Origin: an uncultured Paracoccus sp.
GTDB taxonomy: Bacteria; Pseudomonadota; Alphaproteobacteria; Rhodobacterales; Rhodobacteraceae
Direction: 5' to 3'
NCBI RefSeq assembly: GCF_945915435.1
Contig: NZ_CAMEFG010000005.1
Location: 46,045 to 110,044, forward strand
Length of the DNA: 64,000 nt
Under the pieces are notes generated by a model. It ran no database searches. It was not told where the DNA came from and worked only from the letters and a program-made list of their open reading frames with translations. A program made the position numbers and the translations under genes. Below are positions 27,915 through 36,270 of this stretch, one piece after another. The first letter of the stretch is position 1. Each line of letters starts with the position of its first letter.

Positions 27915-28937
27915 TCAGCCCTTTTTCAGCACCCGATTGCCCAGCAGTTCGGCGATCTGGACCGCGTTCAGCGCCGCGCCCTTGCGCAGGTTGTCGGAAA
28001 CGCACCACAGGTTCAGCCCGTTTTCCACGGTCACGTCCTGGCGGATGCGGCTGATATAGGTGGCGAAATCGCCCACGCATTCGACCGGCGTGGTGTAGCC
28101 GCCCGGTTCGCGCTTGTCGACGACAAGGATGCCGGGTGCCTCGCGCAGGATGTCGCGGGCCTCGTCCTCGTCAAGGAAGTCCTCGAACTCGATATTGATC
28201 GATTCTGCATGGCCGACGAAGACCGGGACGCGCACGCAGGTCGCCGTGACTTTGATCGCGGGATCGACGATCTTCTTTGTCTCGACCACCATCTTCCATT
28301 CTTCCTTGGTGTCGCCGCTGTCCATGAAGACGTCGATCTGCGGGATCACGTTGAAGGCGATCTGCTTTTGGAACTTCTTCGGCTCGACCTCTTGGCCGGG
28401 CACATACATGCCCTTGGTCTGGTCCCACAGCTCGTCCAGCCCCTCTTTCCCGGCACCGGAAACGGATTGGTAGGTGCTGACCACGACGCGCCTGATCCGC
28501 GCGCGGTCGTGCAGCGGCTTCAGCGCCAACACCATCTGCGCGGTCGAGCAGTTGGGGTTCGCGATGATCATCTTGTTGCGGTAATCCTCGATCGCATCCG
28601 GGTTCACCTCGGGGACGATCAGCGGGATTTCGGGGTCGTAGCGGTAAAGCGACGAATTGTCGATCACCACGCAGCCCTGTTCGGCTGCGACGGGCGCGTA
28701 TTTCTTCGTCGCGTCCGAGCCGATGGCGAACAGCGCCATGTCGCAGCCGGTGAAGTCGAAGCCCTCGATGTCCTTGGTCTTGAGGGTCTTGTCGCCATAG
28801 CTGACCTCGGTGCCGATGCTCCGGCGCGAAGCCAGAGCGATCACCTCATCAGCGGGAAACTGGCGCTCGGCCAGGATGTTCAGCATTTCACGGCCCACGT
28901 TCCCCGTGGCGCCGGCGACAACGACCTTGTAGCCCAT
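27915..28937 (-). CDS. asd: Aspartate-semialdehyde dehydrogenase
   Basis: 340 aa from ATG 28937 (MGYKVVVAGATGNVGREM) with GGAG 6 nt upstream. NADP-binding GATGNVG, the phosphate-binding VIDNSSLYR, catalytic Cys130 in ANPNCSTAQMV and the AGKEGLDEL region. It reduces aspartyl phosphate to the semialdehyde for lysine/diaminopimelate, threonine and methionine. It is monocistronic by appearance, with its own terminator. Confidence 0.96.
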   Translation of the reverse strand: MGYKVVVAGATGNVGREMLNILAERQFPADEVIALASRRSIGTEVSYGDKTLKTKDIEGFDFTGCDMALFAIGSDATKKYAPVAAEQGCVVIDNSSLYRYDPEIPLIVPEVNPDAIEDYRNKMIIANPNCSTAQMVLALKPLHDRARIRRVVVSTYQSVSGAGKEGLDELWDQTKGMYVPGQEVEPKKFQKQIAFNVIPQIDVFMDSGDTKEEWKMVVETKKIVDPAIKVTATCVRVPVFVGHAESINIEFEDFLDEDEARDILREAPGILVVDKREPGGYTTPVECVGDFATYISRIRQDVTVENGLNLWCVSDNLRKGAALNAVQIAELLGNRVLKKG

Positions 28938-28998
28938 TGGGGTCTCCTTCTGCATAGATGGCTGCGTTTAACGCAGGCGGGGCCGGGAAGGAAGGGGG

Positions 28999-29730
28999 TT
29001 ACGCGGCGCGGGCCTGCGCATGGCCCGCGACCAGCGCGGCCCATCCGGCATCATCCCAAGGGGCGGCGGCGGGGCCGCTGGCGGCTTCCTTGCGCAACGA
29101 GCGTTCCAGCCGGTCGATATTGCCCTGCTTCCATGCCCCGTCCGGGCGGCGCGCGGATTTGTCGAAGTCGATCAGCCAGACCTTGCCCGCCCCGTCCAGC
29201 AGGATGTTGCGGCAATTCAGGTCGGAATGGCAGACGTCATGGGCGTGGAACCGGGCGATGGTGCGGCCGATTTCGGCCCAGACCTCGGGCGGGGGCGCGT
29301 CGTGCAGGCTGTCGGCCAGCGTGCGGGTGCCGGGCAGCATCTGCGTGACCAGATCGGCGCGATAGAACAGACCCATCGCCGGGCTGAACCGCGCCGCGCA
29401 GGGGCGCGGCACCGGCAGCCCTTGCCCGCGCATCCAGTCCAGCAGCGCGTATTCCTGCATCGCGCGGCTTTGCGCCACCGGCTGGCGCAGGAACAGGTCG
29501 CGGTTGATACGCCCGACCATGCCGCCGCGGTAATAGTGGCGCAGCACCATTTCATGCCCCGCGTGGCGGAAGAAATGCGCCGTGTTGCGCCCGGTCGAGC
29601 GGCCCGTGACCAGCCCGTCCCGTTCCAGCCGCGCGGGATCGAACAGCGCGGGCGGGAAGGTGTGAAACAGCGCCGGGTCATACCAGACGGTCTGCCCGCC
29701 CTGCCGGTCTGTCGCGACCTTGGGCTGCAT
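28999..29730 (-). CDS. kdkA: 3-deoxy-D-manno-octulosonic acid (Kdo) kinase
   Basis: 243 aa from ATG 29730. The whole length follows the KdkA/WaaP-type lipopolysaccharide kinase pattern: TGRNTAHFF, MVLRHYYRGGMVGRINRDLF, catalytic HSDLNCRNILL (Asp170) and metal-binding WLIDFDKS. KdkA phosphorylates the Kdo residue of lipid A-Kdo at the inner membrane face. It begins just after the stop of the preceding glycosyltransferase (an in-frame TTG at 29745 would overlap it), so they are co-transcribed. A heptose kinase is the alternative, but the HYYRGG segment favours KdkA. Confidence 0.85.
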   Translation of the reverse strand: MQPKVATDRQGGQTVWYDPALFHTFPPALFDPARLERDGLVTGRSTGRNTAHFFRHAGHEMVLRHYYRGGMVGRINRDLFLRQPVAQSRAMQEYALLDWMRGQGLPVPRPCAARFSPAMGLFYRADLVTQMLPGTRTLADSLHDAPPPEVWAEIGRTIARFHAHDVCHSDLNCRNILLDGAGKVWLIDFDKSARRPDGAWKQGNIDRLERSLRKEAASGPAAAPWDDAGWAALVAGHAQARAA

Positions 29731-29735
29731 CGGAT

Positions 29736-30473
29736 CTAGCGCCAAAGCTTATCGACCCAGGCGGCGGGCCGGACGCGGCGATACCATTTCCCGCTGCGCC
29801 CGGCGATGGCGTCATGGGGGTTGGGCTTGCCGTGGAAGGTGACGATCTTCGCGCCCTCGGGGATGCGTGCGGTGCCGAACCAGCCCAGCGGCCAGGGGAT
29901 GCAATGGCGCTTGAAGCTGACGCACCAGCCCTGCGGCCAATAGCTGAGCTTGCCCTGCTTGTGGAAATAGTCGGTGACGAATTCCTGCTCGTTGCGGAAA
30001 TCGGTCTGCGCGGATTGCAGGTTGTTTGCCAGATGCGCGATCAGGTCGGCGTGGCCCCCCGCCTCGAAGCGATAGGTCGAGGTGTTGCCGGTCGCGTCCT
30101 TCTTGTCCCATTCCTTGATGACGATGAACTCGCCCTCGACATCGAAGAAGGGATCGAGGCTGCCGGTGATGACGATATCGAGGTCCAGAAACAGCGTCGG
30201 CCCGTTCAGCCCGGCCAGGTCGGCGGCGAAGCTGGTGACCTTCAGCCAGCCATGCGCCCGCGTCCAGCCGCGTTGGGCGTCGAAATCCTCGATGCCGATC
30301 AGGGGCAGGGGATGGGTCTCGATCCCCTCGGGGATGCCGGTGGCGTCGTCGGTGAAGCAGACGAAGCGGAAGGGGCGCGAGATATTGCGCCGCACCATCG
30401 AATGCAGCTTGCCGACGTAATCGGGGCCGTATTTCGTGCCCCATTTGACGCAGATGATATTGACGGGGGTCAT
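29736..30473 (-). CDS. Putative glycosyltransferase (LPS-associated)
   Basis: 245 aa, cytoplasmic. The GT-A-like pattern has an N-terminal strand NIICVKWGTKYGPDYVGKLH, the metal-binding motif LFLDLDIVITG (Asp-x-Asp), and the C-terminal VTFHGKPNPHDA, which resembles the HxGxxKPW loop of GT8 enzymes. The donor and acceptor are unknown. It precedes kdkA directly, implying a role in core oligosaccharide assembly. Confidence 0.65.
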   Translation of the reverse strand: MTPVNIICVKWGTKYGPDYVGKLHSMVRRNISRPFRFVCFTDDATGIPEGIETHPLPLIGIEDFDAQRGWTRAHGWLKVTSFAADLAGLNGPTLFLDLDIVITGSLDPFFDVEGEFIVIKEWDKKDATGNTSTYRFEAGGHADLIAHLANNLQSAQTDFRNEQEFVTDYFHKQGKLSYWPQGWCVSFKRHCIPWPLGWFGTARIPEGAKIVTFHGKPNPHDAIAGRSGKWYRRVRPAAWVDKLWR

Positions 30474-30620
30474 CCGTAAGGCCCTTTCGGCAAGGATATG
30501 CGGCGGTGCGGCTGCGGCGCGCCGTCAGGCGACGAACTTAGGCGCGGGTCCGCGGCAGGTCAACATATAGCCCACGCGCCGGGGGCGGGGCGGGCCGCTG
30601 CCCGGTTGCCCTGAGGCCGC

Positions 30621-31556
30621 TCATGCGCGGCCTAGCAGGACGGCGGCCCACAGGGCAAGCTGTTCCAGCCGCCCCTGACGGTGAAACCCGCCCCGGCGCA
30701 AGGCGGCGATGCGTTGGGGCAGGGGGTCTTGCAGCCGCGCGAAATCGTCCAGCACCCGGCGGTTTTCGGGCGTCAGGCGGTGGCGCGAGGGATGCAGGGC
30801 CAGCAGGTTCCGGCGGCTCCATCCGCGATGGGCGCCAAGGACCAGGCGCCCCGCCGCCGTCAGCCGCGCCCGCAGCCCGCGCGCGCCGCCCACCACATTC
30901 GCGCCGTGCTGGCGGTAAAGCACCGAAGGCCGAGGGTCGAAGATGACGCGGCCCCCTGCCCCGGTCACAAGCTGATAGATCCACCAGTCATGCATGACGA
31001 CCGGCCCGGTTTCGGCATCTGCGGCGGCGGTCAGGCGAAAGGCGGCGGGGTTCAGCACCAGCGTATTGCCCCGCACGAGGTTCTGGACCAGCGCATGGCG
31101 AAAGGACGGCCCGCGCCGCGGCAGGGTCGAGACCGCCAGCGGCCGCAGCGCCTCGTCGCAGATGGTGACGCTGCTGCACCAGATCGCGGGACCGTCCAGC
31201 CCTGCCAGCGCGCGGGCGGCGCGTTCCAGCTTGTCCGGCAGCCAGACATCGTCCTGATCGCCAAAGGCCACGAGGCCCCCGTTTTCGGGAACCGCGCGCA
31301 GCAGGTGGCGGAAATTCGCGGCGGGACCCTGGCCGGGTCCGGTCAGCAGCAGCACCCTGCCTTGCGGGTGCGTCGCGGCGAAGCGGTCGATCAGGGCGCG
31401 GCTTTCGTCGGTCGAGCCGTCGTCGCTGGCCAGCAGGCGCCAGCCGTCCAGGCTTTGCGCGGCGATGCTGTCCAGTTGCGCGGGCAGGTATCGCGCGCCG
31501 TCGCGCACCGCCATCAGGATGGTCACGCGCTGATCGTGGCTGCCCGTGCCGGGCAT
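30621..31556 (-). CDS. Family 2 glycosyltransferase
   Basis: 311 aa from ATG 31556, with a perfect AAGGAG upstream. GT2 motifs: VTILMAVRDGARYLPAQLDSI, ASDDGSTDES, LVAFGDQDDVWLPDKL and VMHDWWIY. The FGDQDDVW segment is characteristic of rhamnosyltransferase-like GT2 enzymes of surface polysaccharides. The acceptor is unknown. It follows the MFS gene by 29 bp, and 147 bp of non-coding GC-rich sequence separates it from the next glycosyltransferase. Confidence 0.85.
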   Translation of the reverse strand: MPGTGSHDQRVTILMAVRDGARYLPAQLDSIAAQSLDGWRLLASDDGSTDESRALIDRFAATHPQGRVLLLTGPGQGPAANFRHLLRAVPENGGLVAFGDQDDVWLPDKLERAARALAGLDGPAIWCSSVTICDEALRPLAVSTLPRRGPSFRHALVQNLVRGNTLVLNPAAFRLTAAADAETGPVVMHDWWIYQLVTGAGGRVIFDPRPSVLYRQHGANVVGGARGLRARLTAAGRLVLGAHRGWSRRNLLALHPSRHRLTPENRRVLDDFARLQDPLPQRIAALRRGGFHRQGRLEQLALWAAVLLGRA

Positions 31557-31585
31557 GGCGCCTCTCCTTCCTGTCGTCCCCCGCC

Positions 31586-32842
31586 TCAGGCCGGGGTGGC
31601 GGCCAGCCCGGCGGGGCGTTCGCGGATCGGCAGGTGGATCAGCGCCGAGAAGGCGCCCACGCCCACGCCGACCCACCACACCAGCGTATAGTCGCCGTAG
31701 CTGTCGTAAAGCTTGCCGCCCAGCCAGACGCCCAGGAAGGACCCCACCTGGTGCGACAGGAACACGAAACCGTAAAGCGTCCCCATGTAGCGCAGCCCGT
31801 AGATATAGGCGACCAGCCCCGAGGTCAGCGGCACCGTCGCCAGCCACAGCGACCCCATCACCAGCGAGAAAACCACCACGCTGGCGGGCGTGATCGGCAT
31901 CAGGATGAAGGCCGCGGCGGCGATGGTGCGCAGCGCATAGACGATCGCCAGCAGGTATTTGCGGCTGTAGCGGTTGCCCAGCCACCCCGCCCCGATCGAG
32001 CCTGCGATATTGGCCAGCCCGATCAGCGCGATGGCCACCGCCCCCAGCGCCGAGGTCGTCGATATGCCAAGCGAGGCCAGCAGCCCGTCGGATGCGATGG
32101 GTCCGCACATCTCGGTCACCATCGCCGGGAAATGGGCGGTGACGAAGGCAAGCTGGTAGCCGCAGGAAAAGAAGCCCGCGAAGATCATCAGATAGGACGG
32201 GTCGCGGAAGGCGCGGATCAGGGTGCGGCCCATCCCGTCTTCGAGCTGTGCGGGCGAAGCGGGCCTGCCGGGGCCAAGCATCGGCAGGAAAAGCATCATC
32301 GTCAGCGCCAGCCCTGCAAAGACCAGAAAGACGCTCTGCCAGCCCATGACGGCCAGCAGGCCCTGCGCCAGCGGCGCGCCGATCACCTGCCCCGCCGATC
32401 CGGCGGCGGTGGCGATGCCAAGGGCGAGGCTGCGGTTTTCGTCGCTGGCCGCGCGGCCCACGATGGCCAGGATCACGCCGAAGCCGCTGCCCGCGATGCC
32501 AAGCCCCACGGCGATTTCCCAGAACTGCATCGCGCCGGGCGTCGTCACGAAGGCGCTGATCGCCAGCCCTGCCGCATAAAGCAGAGAGCCGAGGATGATC
32601 GCCATCCGGTCGCCCCATTTTTCCGCCAGCGCGCCGAAGATCGGCTGGCCGATCCCCCAGGCGAGGTTCTGGATCGCGATGGCCAGCGAGAACTCGGCCC
32701 GCGCCCAGCCGTAATCCTGCGCGATGGGGATCTGGAACACGCCGAAGCTGGCGCGCAGCGAAAAGTTGATCAGCAGGATGATCGACCCGCCGATCAGGAT
32801 CGGGGTGAACAGCGACGAATGCCGGGGGGATGTGACGGACAA
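31586..32842 (-). CDS. MFS transporter
   Basis: 418 aa with about 12 hydrophobic segments, for example LFTPILIGGSIILLINFSLRASFGVF and the last YTLVWWVGVGVGAFSALIHLP. The loop 2-3 signature appears as GALAEKWGDRMAIILGS. The only available start is a TTG at 32842. It resembles oxalate/formate antiporter-like and monocarboxylate-type MFS proteins, but the substrate cannot be deduced. It is divergent from the GST gene. Confidence 0.85.
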   Translation of the reverse strand: MSVTSPRHSSLFTPILIGGSIILLINFSLRASFGVFQIPIAQDYGWARAEFSLAIAIQNLAWGIGQPIFGALAEKWGDRMAIILGSLLYAAGLAISAFVTTPGAMQFWEIAVGLGIAGSGFGVILAIVGRAASDENRSLALGIATAAGSAGQVIGAPLAQGLLAVMGWQSVFLVFAGLALTMMLFLPMLGPGRPASPAQLEDGMGRTLIRAFRDPSYLMIFAGFFSCGYQLAFVTAHFPAMVTEMCGPIASDGLLASLGISTTSALGAVAIALIGLANIAGSIGAGWLGNRYSRKYLLAIVYALRTIAAAAFILMPITPASVVVFSLVMGSLWLATVPLTSGLVAYIYGLRYMGTLYGFVFLSHQVGSFLGVWLGGKLYDSYGDYTLVWWVGVGVGAFSALIHLPIRERPAGLAATPA

Positions 32843-32988
32843 GGCGGTCTCGGGGGAAAGGGGCGCGTAACGGCCAAGTCGTGCGGCTTTTGGCCGGTGT
32901 CGTCAAGGACGATTCGCCCCATCATGGCGGTTGCCGGGCCTTGTCCGCGCGGCTAGGATCGGCTGGTTGCCGCCAGGGATGGGACGTG

Positions 32989-33576
32989 ATGTATCAGGTG
33001 ATCGGAACCGCCCGCAGCCGCGCCCTGCGCGTGTTGTGGATGCTTGAGGAACTGGGCCAGCCCTATGATCATGTGGCCGAGAATCCGCGCTCGCCCGGCG
33101 TGGTGGCGCTGAATCCGGCGGGCAAGATCCCGATCCTGATCGTCGATGGCACGCCCATCCTGGATTCGACGGCGATCCTGACCTACCTGGCCGACCGCCA
33201 CGGCGCGCTGACCCATCCGGCGGGAACGGTCGCGCGGGCGCGCCAGGACAGCCTGACCCAATTCCTGCTGGACGAATTCGACGCGGCGCTGTGGCTGGCC
33301 GCGCGCCACAGCTTTGTCCTGCCCGAGGAAATGCGCCTGGCCGCGATCAAGAACACCCTGCGCTGGGAATTCGAGCGCAGCCAGAAAACGCTGGTCCATC
33401 GCATGGCCGAGGGCGATTTCGTCATGGGCGACCGCATGACCGTGCCCGACATCATCCTTGCCGACTGCCTTGGCTGGGCGCTGAGGGCGAAATTCCCCAT
33501 CGTCGAACACCGCCTGACGCAGTTCCTGGACCGGATGCGCGCCCGCCCCGCCTATCAGCGCGCGCTGAAGGCCTAG
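32989..33576 (+). CDS. Glutathione S-transferase family protein
   Basis: 195 aa. The thioredoxin-like N-terminal domain (YQVIGTARSRALRVLWMLEELGQPYDHV, NPAGKIPILIVDG, ILDSTAILTYLADRHG) is followed by an all-helical C-terminal domain ending GDRMTVPDIILADCLGWA. The ESxAI glutathione motif appears as DSTAI. The substrate is unknown. Its TAG stop shares the palindrome CTAG with the stop of the convergent flavoprotein gene. Confidence 0.88.
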   Translation: MYQVIGTARSRALRVLWMLEELGQPYDHVAENPRSPGVVALNPAGKIPILIVDGTPILDSTAILTYLADRHGALTHPAGTVARARQDSLTQFLLDEFDAALWLAARHSFVLPEEMRLAAIKNTLRWEFERSQKTLVHRMAEGDFVMGDRMTVPDIILADCLGWALRAKFPIVEHRLTQFLDRMRARPAYQRALKA

Positions 33577-34757
33577 GACCGGCGGGCAGCCGCAGCGGCC
33601 TCGCGTCCCGCGCGGCGGCCAAGTGCCAGGCAGCCGGTCAGCAGATAGCCGCCGGTCGGGGCTTCCCAATCCAGCATCTCGCCGGTGGCGAAGGTGCCGG
33701 GCAGGGCGCGCAGTTCCAGCCCCTGCAAGGCATCCGCCGCGATCCCCCCGGCGGTCGAGATCGCGCGTTCCAGCCCCGCAGGCCCCGCGTGGCGCAGGGG
33801 CAAGGCCTTGGCCAGCCGGGCCAGCGCGGCGGGGTCCGCAGGCAGGGGGTGGCCCCATTCCATCAGCAGCGCCGCCCGGACGGGATCGCCAAGGACGCGG
33901 CGCAGGCGGTTGCCAAGCGATTGCTTTCGCGGGGTCTTGTCGAATTTCCGCGCAAGCTGGCCGTGGTCCAGGTCGGGGGCAAGGTCGATCAGCGCCGTGG
34001 TCCCGTCGCGGATCCGGGCGGCGATTTCATAGATGCCGCCGCCTTCGATCCCGGCGCGGGTCACGACCCATTCGCCCCGGCTGAGCCGGTCCCCGGCGTG
34101 GCCCCCCACCTTGATCGCCACGCCCTTGACCGCCGCGCCGAAATGGCGCTGCATCCGGGGCGACCAATCCACGCGAAAGCCCATGTTCGCGGGCCGCAGC
34201 GGCGCGATTTGCACCCCGCGCGCCGCCAGTTCGTCGACCCATGCGGCATCCGACCCCAAGCGTGGCCAACTTGCCCCGCCAAGCGCCAGCACGGTTGCGG
34301 CGGGGCGCAGCAGGGTGGGGCCTTCGGGCGTGTCGAAGCGCATCGCGCCGTCCTGCCAGCCCGTCCAGCGCCAGCGCGTGCGCAGCCCGACCCCCTGCGC
34401 CGCCAGCCGCGCCAGCCATGCGCGCAGCAGGGGCGAGGCCTTCATCCCCACCGGAAACACCCGCCCGGTCGAGCCTGTGAACAACGAAACCCCCAGCCCC
34501 TGCGCCCACTCGATCACTTGCGCGGGGCCGAAACCGGGGTCGATCAGCCCGGCGCAACTGCCGCTGAAATGGGCGTGAAACGCCGCGACGGGCTGGTCCT
34601 TGGTCAGGTTCAGGCCCGATTTTCCGGCCATCAGGAACTTGCGGGCGGGGGTCGGCATCGCCTCGGCCAGAATGACAGGCAGCCCGGCCTGCGCCAGTTC
34701 CTGCGCCGCCATCAGCCCCGCGGGACCGGCGCCGACGACCAGCGCGGGGGCCTTCAC
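33573..34757 (-). CDS. HI0933/BaiN-like FAD flavoprotein
   Basis: 394 aa from GTG 34757. FAD-binding VVGAGPAGLMAAQELA, the family segment ARKFLMAGKSGLNLT, an inner domain with TGSTGRVFPVGMKA, GGASWPRLGSD, and the C-terminal FAD loop FATGEMLDWEAPTGGYLLTGCLALGRRAG. This matches the TIGR03862-type NAD(P)/FAD oxidoreductases, whose natural reaction is unsettled. The start overlaps the holA stop as GTGA, so it is translated by coupling. Confidence 0.87.
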   Translation of the reverse strand: MKAPALVVGAGPAGLMAAQELAQAGLPVILAEAMPTPARKFLMAGKSGLNLTKDQPVAAFHAHFSGSCAGLIDPGFGPAQVIEWAQGLGVSLFTGSTGRVFPVGMKASPLLRAWLARLAAQGVGLRTRWRWTGWQDGAMRFDTPEGPTLLRPAATVLALGGASWPRLGSDAAWVDELAARGVQIAPLRPANMGFRVDWSPRMQRHFGAAVKGVAIKVGGHAGDRLSRGEWVVTRAGIEGGGIYEIAARIRDGTTALIDLAPDLDHGQLARKFDKTPRKQSLGNRLRRVLGDPVRAALLMEWGHPLPADPAALARLAKALPLRHAGPAGLERAISTAGGIAADALQGLELRALPGTFATGEMLDWEAPTGGYLLTGCLALGRRAGREAAAAARRS

Positions 34758-35782
34758 CTGCCCGCCCGTTTCATCATCGTCAGCCGCAGCAGCATGCGTT
34801 CCATCAGCGCCATCGCGGGCGCGCGGCTGGACGAGCGCAGCCGCAGGTCGGTGTCGATGATCTGGCGGATCGCGTCCTCCAGCGCCACGGTGCCCCAGCC
34901 CTGCGCCTGCCGGATCATGCGGTCGCGGCGCGGGCCAAAGACCGGCGGGCGCAGGCGCGCGACGCCCTGCGCGGGGCCGTCGGGGTGGCTGGCGGCAAGG
35001 TGCAGCGCGCGGAAATGGCGCAGCGTGGCGATACACAGCGCGACGGGCTGCGTGCCTTGCGCCTCGATCCGCCGCATCAGCGCCGCGAAGTCGCCCGCGC
35101 GCCCCTCGGCGACCGAGGCGATGAGGTCGTCCGTATCCGCCTCGATCGAGGCGGGCATGAGCGATTCGATTTCCCGAGGCGTCAGGGGGGTGTCGTCGCC
35201 GTGCTTGTAAAGCGCGATCTTTTCGATGGTCTGGCGAAAGTCGCCGGGGTCCAGCGCGCGCGACAGCGCCACAAGGTCGCGCATGGCGTCGCGGGGGACC
35301 TGGTGCAGCCCGGCGTCGGACAGCCAGCGGGTGATCTCGGTCTCGTCCGGCGGGTTGTCGTAGACCGGGGCGGCGACGGCGTCCTTGTGCCCCTCGAACA
35401 GCTTGCGCAGGGCGGATGACTTGGCCAGCCCGCCGCCCACGACGACGATCACCGCATCGCCGGGCGCCCATTCGTCCAGCGCGGCCTTGACGGCGGGGGC
35501 GGCGGCGTCGGGCGTGTCGTCGACCAGCACCACGCGCTGGCCGGGGAAGAAGCCCACCGCCTTGACCGCATCCAGCAGCATGGCCGGGTCCTTGCGCAGA
35601 TCGGCGCCGGGGATGCGGGTCAGGCGCATTTCCTCGTCCGCGTTTTCGCCCACCAGCGCCTTGACCGCCTCGGCGCGCTTCAACGCGACGCGCATCGCGT
35701 CCTGGCCGTAGACCAGCAGGCCGGGCCGCGTCGGGTCGGGCCGCGCCAGGTAGCGCGCGATCTCGGCCCCCTTCAGGTTCAC
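34754..35782 (-). CDS. holA: DNA polymerase III subunit delta
   Basis: 342 aa. The delta-subunit layout is present: N-terminal RecA-like domain (GLLVYGQDAMRVALKRAEAVKAL), VKAVGFFPGQRVVLVDD, and a C-terminal helical collar with IRRIEAQG-like MRRIEAQGTQPVALCIATLRHFRALHLA. Delta opens the beta clamp within the clamp loader. GTG start overlapping the lptE stop (GTGA). The lptE-holA order is common in proteobacteria. Confidence 0.92.
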   Translation of the reverse strand: MNLKGAEIARYLARPDPTRPGLLVYGQDAMRVALKRAEAVKALVGENADEEMRLTRIPGADLRKDPAMLLDAVKAVGFFPGQRVVLVDDTPDAAAPAVKAALDEWAPGDAVIVVVGGGLAKSSALRKLFEGHKDAVAAPVYDNPPDETEITRWLSDAGLHQVPRDAMRDLVALSRALDPGDFRQTIEKIALYKHGDDTPLTPREIESLMPASIEADTDDLIASVAEGRAGDFAALMRRIEAQGTQPVALCIATLRHFRALHLAASHPDGPAQGVARLRPPVFGPRRDRMIRQAQGWGTVALEDAIRQIIDTDLRLRSSSRAPAMALMERMLLRLTMMKRAGR

Positions 35783-36270
35783 GTCGCCGTCCCGGCCGCG
35801 CCGTAAAGCCGCGTCACCACCTGATCGGCCAGCATCCGCGCCAGCCGGTCATGGGCGTCCTGTTCCGCCGACATGGTGGCGATGGTCGTCCCGGTCGTGG
35901 AGTAAGAGGTGAAGTTGTTCACCTGCCCCTGCGCCACCACCTGCCCGGTCGCGATCCGGGTCAGGGTAAAGTCGGCACTGCCGTTCAGCGCGTAGCGCGT
36001 GGTGATCTGGCGCGTGGTGATCGCCTGCGGCACGGTGGCAAGGCGCAGGTTGTAGGCCAGTTCGTAATCCTCGGCCTCGGGCGGGCCGAGCCGTTCGGTG
36101 ATGCGGCGGACGAAGGCGAAATCCTCGATCGTGCGCGGATCGGCGGCGCGCACCTTGCCCTGCAGCCGCTGCCCCGGCCCGCCCGGCGCATGGACCGGGG
36201 TAAAGCCGCAGGCCGCAAGGCCAAGCGTGGCCGCGCCCGCCAGCAGGAATTTGCGTCTAGACCACGACAT
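35779..36270 (-). CDS. lptE: LPS-assembly lipoprotein LptE
   Basis: 163 aa. N-terminal [18 protein letters not shown] with lipobox LAAC (Cys21) gives an outer-membrane lipoprotein; the RRKFLL segment even resembles a Tat motif. The rest has the beta-alpha-beta LptE features ([45 protein letters not shown]). LptE plugs LptD during LPS insertion. It overlaps the end of leuS by 14 bp. Confidence 0.9.
   Translation of the reverse strand: MSWSRRKFLLAGAATLGLAACGFTPVHAPGGPGQRLQGKVRAADPRTIEDFAFVRRITERLGPPEAEDYELAYNLRLATVPQAITTRQITTRYALNGSADFTLTRIATGQVVAQGQVNNFTSYSTTGTTIATMSAEQDAHDRLARMLADQVVTRLYGAAGTAT

Noticed and set aside
30621..32906. A single 761-codon minus-strand frame spanning the GT2 gene and the MFS region
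   Set aside because: Only the last 311 codons (from ATG 31556 with AAGGAG) make a protein family; the rest is a shadow of the MFS gene in another frame.
33573..35471. 632-codon minus-strand frame joining a segment over holA to the flavoprotein
   Set aside because: The FAD motif begins right after GTG 34757, which overlaps the holA stop; upstream codons are antifamily shadow sequence.
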